From the NCBI GenBank assembly GCA_035259145.1, contig DATFWQ010000259.1:1-20725 (forward strand): a stretch of 20,725 nt of DNA. Direction: 5' to 3'. The first letter of the stretch is position 1, and each line of letters opens with the position of its first letter. The stretch is from CF-161 sp035259145 (GTDB taxonomy: Bacteria > Chloroflexota > Dormibacteria > Dormibacterales > Dormibacteraceae). Shown in pieces: positions 1 to 6,633 of this stretch. Under the pieces are notes generated by a model, which made no database searches, was not told the DNA's origin, and saw only the letters and a list, made by a program, of their open reading frames with translations. Position numbers and translations under genes: made by a program.

Positions 1-68
1 GAAGGTGTAGCCTCTGTCCGGCTCTCCGCCGCCCCCGTCAACGTTCCGCTCAACATTCACGGAGAGAA

Positions 69-449
69 ATGGATCTTCTGGCTGTGCTGGCCCCACTGGC
101 TCAATCGCCGGTGAACGTCAACATCCCTCCAGTTGACCTGACCCTGATCCTGTCGCGCCTCGTCACGCTCGTCCCGCTGATCGCCGGCTACCTTCTGGCG
201 AGGGAGGGACGAGGCAAGCTGGTGTGGGAGATCCCGGCGGTCCTTCTGCTCACGCTCGCGACGGTCACGATCGCGGAGCCGGCCATCAACATGACCAACC
301 TGCCGCGGATCATCAACGACTTCATCAACCGGTTCCCAGTGGCCTTGCTGCTCCTGGGGCTGGCGTTCGTCCGGGACGGCGGGTTCAAGATGATCGTGGG
401 ACTGCTTCTCATGGTCGTCTCCGGCCTGCTCCTGCCGCGCACCATGTAA
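69..449 (+). CDS. Small hydrophobic membrane protein, unknown function
   Basis: The product has 126 residues and I do not recognise a family. Hydrophobic stretches lie at about residues 24-43, 54-70, 89-101 and 107-123, with short charged turns between them (AREGRGK at 44-50 and RDGG at 102-105). This suggests a four-helix, or two long hairpin, integral membrane protein. No cleavable signal peptide or metal-binding motif is evident. The ATG at 69 is preceded by GGAGAG a few bases upstream, a plausible ribosome binding site. The gene runs convergent to the crotonase operon, with the GC-rich repeat block between them. The pattern of charged residues between helices looks like a real protein, but its role is unknown. 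Confidence 0.6.
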   Translation: MDLLAVLAPLAQSPVNVNIPPVDLTLILSRLVTLVPLIAGYLLAREGRGKLVWEIPAVLLLTLATVTIAEPAINMTNLPRIINDFINRFPVALLLLGLAFVRDGGFKMIVGLLLMVVSGLLLPRTM

Positions 450-471
450 ACGATCCGGCCCAAAGACTCTC

Positions 472-656
472 CCCCGCGAAGTCGGGGGAGTACCCGGCGA
501 AGCCGGGGGAGGGGGGCCGCGAAGTCGGGGACTACCCGGCGGAGCCGGTGGGGGGCCGCGACCCGGAGTCCCCACGAAGCCTGCTTCGGGGGGTGGGATG
601 TCGGGGGAGCACCCGGCGGAGCCGTGGGAGGGGGTAGCCCGGCGGAGCCTGGGAAG
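472..656. repeat. Degenerate GC-rich repeat block
   Basis: The gap between two convergent genes contains several imperfect copies of a roughly 35-40 bp unit. Its recognisable parts are GAAGTCGGGG, then TACCCGGCGGAGCCG, then a G-run. Versions start near 477, 520, 600 and 635; the last copies are the most diverged. One copy is interrupted by a strong hairpin at 570-592. There is no convincing ORF. The repeats may act in transcription termination between convergent genes or be a dispersed family. Confidence 0.6.
570..592. terminator. Strong GC hairpin inside the repeat block, possible bidirectional terminator
   Basis: CGAAGC (575-580) and GCTTCG (583-588) form a perfect 6-bp stem with a CT turn. 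The stem is extended by CCCC (570-573) against GGGG (589-592), with a single bulged A at 574. It lies between the 3' ends of convergent genes, which suits a terminator, but no T-run follows on either strand. Confidence 0.4.
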
Positions 657-683
657 TGGGGCCTTTAAGATTGTGTTCCGAGA

Positions 684-1457
684 CTACCGCCCTGCAAAGT
701 TGGGGGACCGGCGTTCGGCCGTCGCTCGGACCCCCTCCGTGAAGTCCTCCGTGACACGCAGGCGCTCCTGCTCGGCTCGTTCACGGTCGAGGGCTTTGCG
801 GACCCGCGCAGCCATGCCGTAGCGCATCGTCTCCCTGATCGACCGCACGGCCAGCGGCGCCCCGGCGGCGATCTCCGCGGCCAGCGAGTGGGCCTCGTCG
901 CGCAGGCGGTCCGCCGGCACCAGGCGGTCGCAGAGTCCCATCCGCAGCGCCTCCTCCCCGGGCACGCGCCGCCCCGTGAGAAGCAGCTCGAGCGCGCGCT
1001 GCTGACCGACGGCGGCGGGCAGCGTCACGCTGAGCGCGAACCCGTGATGGAAGCCCAGCCGCGCGAAGTTGGCGACAAAGCGTGCCTCTGGGCTGGCGAC
1101 GCGGAAGTCGGCAGCCATCGCCAGGCCAAGCCCGCCGCCAACCGCCGCGCCCTGTACTGCAGCAACCACTGGCGTCGAAGTCGCGAAGAGGCGCACCGCC
1201 TCGTCGTAGAGGTGCCGCGAGCGGTCGCTGATCGGGCCCGCTCGGCCGCTGAAGTCCGCGCCCGCACAGAAGTGCCTGCCCTCAGAGCAGAGCAGAATGG
1301 CACGGCAGCCTGGCTCCTCGTCGAGCGCTTCGAACGCCTCCGCGAGAGAGCCGATCAGCTCGATGTCGAAGTGGTTGTTGGGCGGACGGTTCAGTTCGAC
1401 CGTGGCCACGAAGTCTGCGTCGACGTCAACGGTGACGTCCCCAAAGGTTCCCATCAC
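684..1457 (-). CDS. Enoyl-CoA hydratase/isomerase family (crotonase fold) protein
   Basis: The 257-residue length and whole fold match crotonases. The first oxyanion-hole segment is HFCAGADFSG (62-71) and the second is GAAVGGGLGLAMAADF (103-118). The two glutamates that activate water in true hydratases (E144 and E164 in rat mitochondrial ECH) align with Gly111 and Phe131, so ordinary enoyl-CoA hydration is doubtful. An isomerase, hydrolase or other CoA-ester reaction is as likely. The start is GTG at 1457, overlapping the upstream hydrolase stop as GTGA; an ATG follows directly at 1454. It is the last gene of the four-gene acyl-CoA operon and probably acts in the same cytoplasmic degradation pathway. 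The family call is firm; the reaction is not known. Confidence 0.9.
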   Translation of the reverse strand: MMGTFGDVTVDVDADFVATVELNRPPNNHFDIELIGSLAEAFEALDEEPGCRAILLCSEGRHFCAGADFSGRAGPISDRSRHLYDEAVRLFATSTPVVAAVQGAAVGGGLGLAMAADFRVASPEARFVANFARLGFHHGFALSVTLPAAVGQQRALELLLTGRRVPGEEALRMGLCDRLVPADRLRDEAHSLAAEIAAGAPLAVRSIRETMRYGMAARVRKALDRERAEQERLRVTEDFTEGVRATAERRSPNFAGR

Positions 1458-2218
1458 GTCCCCTCCAGGAACTCCAGCACTGCGCGGTTGAAGGCTTCCG
1501 GCTGATCGACGTTGGCTGTGTGTCCCGCGTCAGGGATGACCACCTTCCGTGCGGCCGGGATCTTCGCAGCCATGTAGTCGGAGGCGGCAAGGAACGGCTG
1601 GTCACGCGCGCCGACCACCACCAGGGTGGGCACGCCGATCTTCGACAGGGAGTCGATGACGTGAGAGCCGTGTTGGGCCATGATGCCTCGGGCAGCCCGT
1701 GCCAGGCCAGCAGAGTTGCGAGGCTGCGATCCTTCCTCCTCCGGCCGGTCCTGGAGCAGGTCGTGTCCCTCCACCTCGAACGCCGCCGCGGTCCGCTCAA
1801 CCCTCCGGTTCCACTCCTCGCGGGCGTCATCCCGCCGGTAGCCGGGCCCGGTGTCGAACAGCATCAGGGCGGCGACCCGCTCTGGATGGCGCAGGTGAAA
1901 CGCCAGAGAAAGGTAACCGCCCAGGGAAAGCCCACCCACGACGGCTCGATCGATGCCCTCCGCGTCCAGCAGAGCCAGCATGTCGCCGACGCTCAGTTCT
2001 TCGGAGTAGAGTGCCGGGTCCTCTGGCGAGTCGCTCCTTCCGTGCCCTCGAATGTCCCATGTGATCAGCCGCCGGCTGCGGCCAAAGGTGGACAGGTTTG
2101 GCTCCCACATCCCTGACGATGCCGAGTAGCCGTGCGTCAACAGAACCGGCCTCGGGCCGTCGACGGAGCCGTGGACTTCGTAGAACAGCCGCACGCCACC
2201 GCGCCATAGAATCGCCAC
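1454..2218 (-). CDS. Alpha/beta-fold hydrolase
   Basis: From the GTG at 2218 the product has 254 residues, normal for this family. The catalytic set is visible: oxyanion HG at 29-30, nucleophile elbow GGLSLGG with Ser98, acid Asp206 in VGARDQPF, and His233 in DAGHTANVDQP. The frame stays open to 2326, but those extra 36 residues are arginine- and tryptophan-rich and lie inside the acyl-CoA dehydrogenase gene. GTG at 2218 sits one base after that gene's TAG, so I prefer it. It lies between acyl-CoA dehydrogenases and a crotonase. It may hydrolyse a CoA thioester, a lactone or a ring-cleavage product; the substrate is not readable from the sequence. Confidence 0.88.
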   Translation of the reverse strand: MAILWRGGVRLFYEVHGSVDGPRPVLLTHGYSASSGMWEPNLSTFGRSRRLITWDIRGHGRSDSPEDPALYSEELSVGDMLALLDAEGIDRAVVGGLSLGGYLSLAFHLRHPERVAALMLFDTGPGYRRDDAREEWNRRVERTAAAFEVEGHDLLQDRPEEEGSQPRNSAGLARAARGIMAQHGSHVIDSLSKIGVPTLVVVGARDQPFLAASDYMAAKIPAARKVVIPDAGHTANVDQPEAFNRAVLEFLEGT

Positions 2219-2219
2219 T

Positions 2220-3257
2220 CTACAGCTCCAGCACCGCGGAGCCGGACGTGATGATCGGGTACAGCTGCTCGGGCCCAGCCCGAGCCACCGCGGCACCCAA
2301 CGTCGAGCTCCAGAAAAGGTCGTCACCGTACTCCGAGCGCCACGCCCAGAGCCGCCGGCTCAGGTGGTGGAGCGCGTACTCCCGCGTCATGCCCATCGCG
2401 CCGTGAGCTTGATGGGCAGCGCGAGTTGCGGTGTGAGCAGCACGGTTGGCGAGCAGCTTCGCTGCGGCGATCTCGAATCGTGCCGGGCCGCCGCCGACCG
2501 CGCGAGCCGCGCCATCGGCGGCCGTTCCGACGAGCGCCGCCTCCTGGGCGCCCTGGACCAGGTGCTGCTGGACCGCCTGGAATCGGCCCACCGGCCTGCC
2601 GAACTGCACCCGCTCGTTCGTGTAACCGACAGTCAGCCGGCTCATCTGCTCGAGCGCGCCGGCCATGAGCATGACCCGCGTCAAGGCTCCCCGGTATCGA
2701 AGTGCCGAGGCATCCACGCCCTGCGCCGCAGGAGCAACCTGCGCACTGCCGTCGAACGTGACTGTGTCGCGCGGCTCGCCGGCCAGGTTGGACCGCCGCT
2801 CAACGGCGAAACCCGTTCGCGGTACCGCGGCAACAAACCAGGCTCCCGCGACCTCGATCAGCGCTACCACCTGCTCGACTGCGCGCCCCCACGGCACCCG
2901 GTGGGCGACACCGGAGAGCCGGTCTCCGACCAGCTCGAGAGTGTCGTCTGGACGCCCCGGCACCACCGTCAGTGGGCCCTCACCCGCTGCCAGACCCGAC
3001 GCCGCCAGCAGCCAGCCCGCCAGGACGCCGGTCTCGGCCAGCGGGATGGGGGCCGCGTGCCGGCCGGCGACGCGCAGCACCGCCAGAGCGTCGACCAGGC
3101 TGCCGCCCTCGAGTGAGATCCACGGCAAACCAACCTCTGCAACCCGCGCCCAGATGTCCGGGGCCCAGCCCTCCCGTTCTGCTGCCTCGATCGCGTCGTG
3201 GGTGCAGGTGTCGGAGAACACTCGCTCGGCGGTCTCGATCAGAAGCGGATCGGTCAT
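2220..3257 (-). CDS. Acyl-CoA dehydrogenase family protein, probable non-catalytic partner subunit
   Basis: The start is ATG at 3257, overlapping the upstream dehydrogenase stop as ATGA. The longer open frame to 3536 gives a low-complexity tail inside that neighbour. The product has 345 residues with a poorly conserved N-terminal half and a well conserved C-terminal flavin-binding helical domain: QFGRPVGRFQAVQ (218-230) and HQAHGAMGMTREYALH (282-297). The helix that would carry the alternative catalytic Glu reads ALTRVMLMAGALEQ and has no acid at that place. The C-terminal YEGT-type motif is absent. Adjacent paired genes of this kind in actinobacterial steroid catabolism (FadE28/FadE29, ChsE1-ChsE2) form alpha2beta2 enzymes; I infer the same here. 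Confidence 0.9.
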   Translation of the reverse strand: MTDPLLIETAERVFSDTCTHDAIEAAEREGWAPDIWARVAEVGLPWISLEGGSLVDALAVLRVAGRHAAPIPLAETGVLAGWLLAASGLAAGEGPLTVVPGRPDDTLELVGDRLSGVAHRVPWGRAVEQVVALIEVAGAWFVAAVPRTGFAVERRSNLAGEPRDTVTFDGSAQVAPAAQGVDASALRYRGALTRVMLMAGALEQMSRLTVGYTNERVQFGRPVGRFQAVQQHLVQGAQEAALVGTAADGAARAVGGGPARFEIAAAKLLANRAAHTATRAAHQAHGAMGMTREYALHHLSRRLWAWRSEYGDDLFWSSTLGAAVARAGPEQLYPIITSGSAVLEL

Positions 3258-4390
3258 GGTCGCAAGCCTCGGGCCGCCACCGAGCGCAGGATCTCGTTGG
3301 TCCCGCCCCGGATGGTGAACGACGGCGCCGTCAGCATCGCTCTGGCCAGCAGCTGCTCGAAGGGCGAAGGTGACTCCAGCGACGGCTCCAGGTCGACCAG
3401 GCGCTGCACACCCCTCAGGACGTCTTGCTCGAACCGGGTGCCCATCTCCTTGACAAGCGCGGACTCCGCGGCGGGCGCCTCCCCGCGGTCCATCTTGCGG
3501 GCCACCGACAGCGACAGCCGGCGCAGCGCCCACCATTGGGCGGTTGCCTCGCCGAGCAGCATCGCGACGCGCCCGTCTGCGTCGCAGCCGGCGCGCTCAC
3601 GCAGAAAGTGCTCCAACACGAGATAGGTGGAGAGCCAGCGATCTGGCCCGCCTCGCTCGTAGGCCAGCTCAGAGGTGTTCTGCGCCCAGCCCATGCCCAC
3701 CTCGCCCAGGACGAGTTCGTCGGGCACGAAGACTTCGGTCAGCACCACCTCGTTGAAGTGGGCTGTACCGTCCAGAAACGGGATCGGGTTGACTCTCAGT
3801 CCGCTCGAGCGGAGGTCGACCAGGAGCTGGCTCAGACCCTGGTGCCGGTCGGATTCGTCGCTGGTTCTGGCCAGGACGATGAACCAGTCGTTCACGTGGG
3901 CGCCGCTGGTCCAGACCTTGGTGCCGTTGAGCAGCCAGCCGCCCTCGACCCTGGTTGCACGAGTCTTGACGGAAGCCAGGTCGCTGCCCGAGTCCGGCTC
4001 GCTCATCCCGATGGAGAACGAGAGCTCTCCCGCGCAGATCTGAGGCAAGAAGCGCTCCTTCTGGGCCTCGGTTCCGAACCGGTTGATCAGTGGACCGCTC
4101 TGGCGGTCAGCGACCCAGTGGTGCCCGACCGGCGCACCCCAGCGCAGGAGCTCCTCGACGACGACGAACCGCTCAACGGCACTGCGGTCGCCGCCGCCGA
4201 AGCGACGGGGTAGCGCCATCCCCACCCATCCTCGCCGGGCCAGCTTCCGGGAGAACTCGGGGTCCCTTGCCGCGCCCATTCCCAGGCCGGGCACGAAGGC
4301 GCCCCGCGGCAGCTCGGCGGCCAGAAAATCGCGCACTTCCTTCTGCAGCAAGAGCTCGGTGCCGGTCAACTCAGTCGACTCGAACCGCAT
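3254..4390 (-). CDS. Acyl-CoA dehydrogenase, predicted catalytic subunit
   Basis: This flavoenzyme would oxidise an acyl-CoA to the 2-enoyl-CoA. From ATG 4390 it has 378 residues, the usual length. Visible family signatures are GMSEPDSGSDLAS (128-140, flavin and substrate loop), WTSGAHVNDWFIVLAR (160-175), and RGGTNEILRS (361-370) near the C-terminus. That last motif lacks the Glu of the MCAD-type YEGT signature. A Glu in AYERGG (Glu245) sits where isovaleryl- and long-chain-type enzymes carry their base, so this subunit is probably catalytic. An eight-residue upstream extension to 4414 is possible. No strong ribosome binding site precedes either start. It is the first gene of the minus-strand operon and is divergent from the SDR. 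Confidence 0.92.
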   Translation of the reverse strand: MRFESTELTGTELLLQKEVRDFLAAELPRGAFVPGLGMGAARDPEFSRKLARRGWVGMALPRRFGGGDRSAVERFVVVEELLRWGAPVGHHWVADRQSGPLINRFGTEAQKERFLPQICAGELSFSIGMSEPDSGSDLASVKTRATRVEGGWLLNGTKVWTSGAHVNDWFIVLARTSDESDRHQGLSQLLVDLRSSGLRVNPIPFLDGTAHFNEVVLTEVFVPDELVLGEVGMGWAQNTSELAYERGGPDRWLSTYLVLEHFLRERAGCDADGRVAMLLGEATAQWWALRRLSLSVARKMDRGEAPAAESALVKEMGTRFEQDVLRGVQRLVDLEPSLESPSPFEQLLARAMLTAPSFTIRGGTNEILRSVAARGLRP

Positions 4391-4432
4391 GCCGACAACG
4401 TAACCGACGCACAACGCCCAGGGACGCCTTCA

Positions 4433-4457
4433 TCGGCTGATGCCATCCCATCGCCGA
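4433..4457. promoter_or_regulatory. Imperfect inverted repeat in the divergent acyl-CoA dehydrogenase/SDR gap
   Basis: TCGGCTGATG (4433-4442) faces CATCGCCGA (4449-4457), its reverse complement except for one bulged base, across a 6-bp spacer. It lies in the 77-bp gap between two divergent catabolic genes and could be an operator, for example for a TetR-type regulator. No regulator gene adjoins it, and the arms are short. Confidence 0.3.
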
Positions 4458-4467
4458 CACTGCAGTC

Positions 4468-5301
4468 ATGAACCGAGGAGACGACGCAGTCAGAGGGCTG
4501 GCGGGGCGGGTGGCGATCGTGACCGGGGCGGGTTCTCGGGCGTCTGGCGGGGTGGGCAACGGTCGGGCCACGTCGGTCGTCCTGGCTCGGGAGGGAGCCA
4601 GGGTCGCCCTTGTCGACAGCGTCAGGTCGTGGGCCGCCGAGACGCTGGAGATGGTGGAGCGTGAAGGCGGGGAGGCGCTTATCGTCGAAGCCGACGTCGC
4701 CGACGCCGAGTCGTGCCGGGCGGCGGTCACCGAGACGGTGCTGCGGTGGGGCAGGCTCGACATCCTCGTCAACAACGTCGGCGTCAGCGGCCCCATGGGG
4801 ACTGCAGTGGACGTTGAGCCGGAGGAATGGGATCGCGCCCTGCGCATCAACGTCACCTCTATGATGCTGATGGCCAAGTACGCCATACCCGAGATGCGGA
4901 AGCTTGGCGCGGGCGCGATCGTCAACCTCGGCTCTGTCGCCGGCTTGACCGGCGGTCACCCCCACCTCCTCTACCCGACGTCCAAGGGTGCAGTCGTCCA
5001 GATGACGCGGGCAATGGCCGCGCATCACGGCCTCGAGGGCATCCGGGTCAACTGCGTCTGTCCCGGCATGGTCTACACGCCGATGGTCTATGCAGCGGGC
5101 ATGACGCCGGAGCTGCGCGAGCGCCGCCGCAGGCGGTCGCTGCTGCAGACGGAGGGGACCGGCTGGGACGTTGCCAGGGCGGTCCTCTACCTCGTCAGCG
5201 ACGACGCGCGCTGGGTGACCGGGACGATCCTGACGGTTGACGCCGGGGCGACCGCCGGGATGGGGAGCCTCGCGGTCCCCCACCAGCGCGGGTCATGCTG
5301 A
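4468..5301 (+). CDS. Short-chain dehydrogenase/reductase (SDR), NAD-type
   Basis: A classical SDR of 277 residues. The glycine-rich cofactor loop is TGAGSRASGGVGNG (19-32), the version with a short insertion before the second glycines. Asp50 at the end of the second strand favours NAD(H) over NADP(H). Further motifs are NNVG (102-105), Asn128 in RINVT, Ser156 in GSVAG, and YPTSK with Tyr169 and Lys173, so the catalytic tetrad is complete. It probably oxidises a secondary alcohol, such as a 3-hydroxyacyl-CoA or a ring hydroxyl, in the same pathway as the divergent acyl-CoA operon; this is inferred from position. The ATG at 4468 has no clear ribosome binding site. The stop lies 5 bp from the convergent gene. 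Confidence 0.93.
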   Translation: MNRGDDAVRGLAGRVAIVTGAGSRASGGVGNGRATSVVLAREGARVALVDSVRSWAAETLEMVEREGGEALIVEADVADAESCRAAVTETVLRWGRLDILVNNVGVSGPMGTAVDVEPEEWDRALRINVTSMMLMAKYAIPEMRKLGAGAIVNLGSVAGLTGGHPHLLYPTSKGAVVQMTRAMAAHHGLEGIRVNCVCPGMVYTPMVYAAGMTPELRERRRRRSLLQTEGTGWDVARAVLYLVSDDARWVTGTILTVDAGATAGMGSLAVPHQRGSC

Positions 5302-5306
5302 GGAGA

Positions 5307-5606
5307 TCACCAGTTGTTCCAGCCGGAATCCGCCCAGACCTGGATCGTCGGTTGACCCTCGAAGAGCTGTGAGAAGAACTGCTGGATGCGAGGGTCGCCC
5401 GAGAAGGCCTGCGCCTGCTCAGCCGTCTGCCAAACGTCAATTCCGAGAAACTCGCGCTGATCCTGCGGATCGAGGAAGACCCTGTGTGAGATGTCGCCTG
5501 CTTGCCGAGCCATTTCCTTGGTGGCTCCGGTGACCTCGTCGTGCACTTTTTGCATCGACGTCGGATCGCCCTTGAGGCGTGCGCGAATGGTGATGGTGAC
5601 CGCCAT
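5307..5606 (-). CDS. Small dimeric alpha/beta-barrel (ABM-like) protein
   Basis: The product has 99 residues. The pattern is a beta strand (AVTITIRARLKG), a long amphipathic helix (DPTSMQKVHDEVTGATKEMA), then paired strands (ISHRVFLDP and FLGIDVWQT) and a further helix. This resembles the ferredoxin-like half-barrel of antibiotic-biosynthesis monooxygenase (ABM) proteins, which act as dimers. The W- and N-rich C-terminus is unusual. An AGGAGG at 5617-5622 overlaps the stop of the upstream DUF1059 gene and precedes ATG 5606, so the two are probably co-translated. Family placement is by fold pattern only, and the substrate is unknown. Confidence 0.7.
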   Translation of the reverse strand: MAVTITIRARLKGDPTSMQKVHDEVTGATKEMARQAGDISHRVFLDPQDQREFLGIDVWQTAEQAQAFSGDPRIQQFFSQLFEGQPTIQVWADSGWNNW

Positions 5607-5620
5607 CTGATCATCTCCTC

Positions 5621-5773
5621 CTAGACGGGTTTCGCCTGCGCGAGCGCCTGTTCACGGGTCAGGCCCTCGATGCCGTGCACCATGCGGGCGTGCTCCTGTA
5701 CGGCCCGAACCAGCTCGTCCTCGTCCTCGGATTCGAAGCTCCAGCCGCAGTCGCACTCCACTCGCTTGGTCAT
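5621..5773 (-). CDS. DUF1059 family small protein
   Basis: A 50-residue protein. It starts MTKRVECDCGWSF and has a C-x-C-G-W motif (Cys7, Cys9), an acidic run (ESEDEDE), and a helix ending HARMVHG that carries two histidines. The Cys/Cys and His/His spacing and the length match DUF1059 proteins, whose biochemical role is not established; metal binding is a reasonable guess. ATG is at 5773 and TAG at 5621. The stop overlaps the Shine-Dalgarno of the ABM-like gene downstream. Divergent from the SARP regulator, with only 40-49 bp between starts. Confidence 0.82.
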   Translation of the reverse strand: MTKRVECDCGWSFESEDEDELVRAVQEHARMVHGIEGLTREQALAQAKPV

Positions 5774-5799
5774 CGTCGGAGCCCGATACTAGAAGCCCA

Positions 5800-5819
5800 A
5801 CATTGGCGAAACATTGGCG
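5800..5819. promoter_or_regulatory. 11-bp-period direct repeat, candidate SARP binding site
   Basis: ACATTGGCG occurs at 5800-5808 and again at 5811-5819, exactly 11 bp apart (one helical turn). Known SARP regulators bind heptamer direct repeats with an 11-bp period near promoters. The site lies in the divergent gap beside a SARP gene, touching its possible TTG start at 5814, so autoregulation or control of the DUF1059 operon is plausible. Confidence 0.45.
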
Positions 5820-5822
5820 GCA

Positions 5823-6572
5823 ATGCTCAGAATCTACCTGACCGGTGAGCTCTGCCTGGAGTCCGGAAGGCTCCTGGTTCGCGAGCAGCGGCTCCCCCGG
5901 CGCCAGGGCCGCCTGGCCTTCGCCTTCCTCGTCGGCGAGCGGCACCGGGCGGTCTCTCGCGACGAGCTGGCCGAGCTGCTCTGGCCGGACTGCCCACCGG
6001 CGGCCTGGGAGGGGGCCTTGAGCGCGCTTGTGAGCAAGCTGCGCTCTGTGCTCGCCGAGCTGGGGCTGGAGCGCGAGGCCATCGCAAGCGCCTTCGGCTG
6101 CTATCAATTCAAGCTGCCGGCGGGCGCCTGGGTCGACACCGAGGCCGCACTGGCATCCGTGCACGAGGCGGAGGGCGCGCTACGCTCCGGTACACCCGAG
6201 CGAGCCTACGTTCCGACGGTGGTCGCGGCTGCCATCCTGCGCCGGGCCTTCCTGCCCGGAGCGGAGGGCGCCTGGATCGACCGCCAGCGCGACACGCTGC
6301 GAGCCGCACTCGTGCGGACTCTCGACTGTCGGGCCGAGCTCCATACCTGGAATGGCGAGCCCTCGCTTGCGCTGCAGGCCGCCGAGGAGGCTGTCCGTCT
6401 CGAGCCTTACCGGGAGACCCGCTACCAGCGGCTGCTACGCATCCACCTCCACATGGGCAACCGGGCCGAGGCCCTACGCGTCTTCGAACGCTGCCGGAGA
6501 TTGCTCGCCGACGAGCTGGGCACGCGCCCCACTGCTGACACCGAGGCGCTTATCGAGGTGGTCCGAGCGTGA
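5823..6572 (+). CDS. SARP/BTAD-domain transcriptional regulator
   Basis: Starting at ATG 5823 gives 249 residues; an in-frame TTG at 5814 would add three. Residues 1-90 form an OmpR-like winged helix typical of AfsR/DnrI/SARP proteins: LTGELCLESG, then RAVSRDELAELLWPDCPP, then ALVSKLRSVL. The rest is a bacterial transcriptional activation domain of TPR-like helices, including YRETRYQRLLRIHLHMGNRAEALRV-type repeats and ending ELGTRPTADTEAL. There is no NB-ARC or further TPR domain, so it is a minimal SARP. It is divergent from the DUF1059/ABM pair and 61 bp upstream of the LacI regulator. Its target is probably the divergent pair, by position. Confidence 0.88.
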   Translation: MLRIYLTGELCLESGRLLVREQRLPRRQGRLAFAFLVGERHRAVSRDELAELLWPDCPPAAWEGALSALVSKLRSVLAELGLEREAIASAFGCYQFKLPAGAWVDTEAALASVHEAEGALRSGTPERAYVPTVVAAAILRRAFLPGAEGAWIDRQRDTLRAALVRTLDCRAELHTWNGEPSLALQAAEEAVRLEPYRETRYQRLLRIHLHMGNRAEALRVFERCRRLLADELGTRPTADTEALIEVVRA

Positions 6573-6633
6573 GCCGCGACTGCACTATGACCTCACCCCT
6601 CGGGCCTGATCATAGATAACCTTTTCTACGCTC

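Noticed and set aside
4366..5283. 305-codon minus-strand open frame opposite the SDR gene
   Set aside because: The SDR frame carries all catalytic motifs; the antisense translation is low-complexity His/Asp/Arg-rich sequence.
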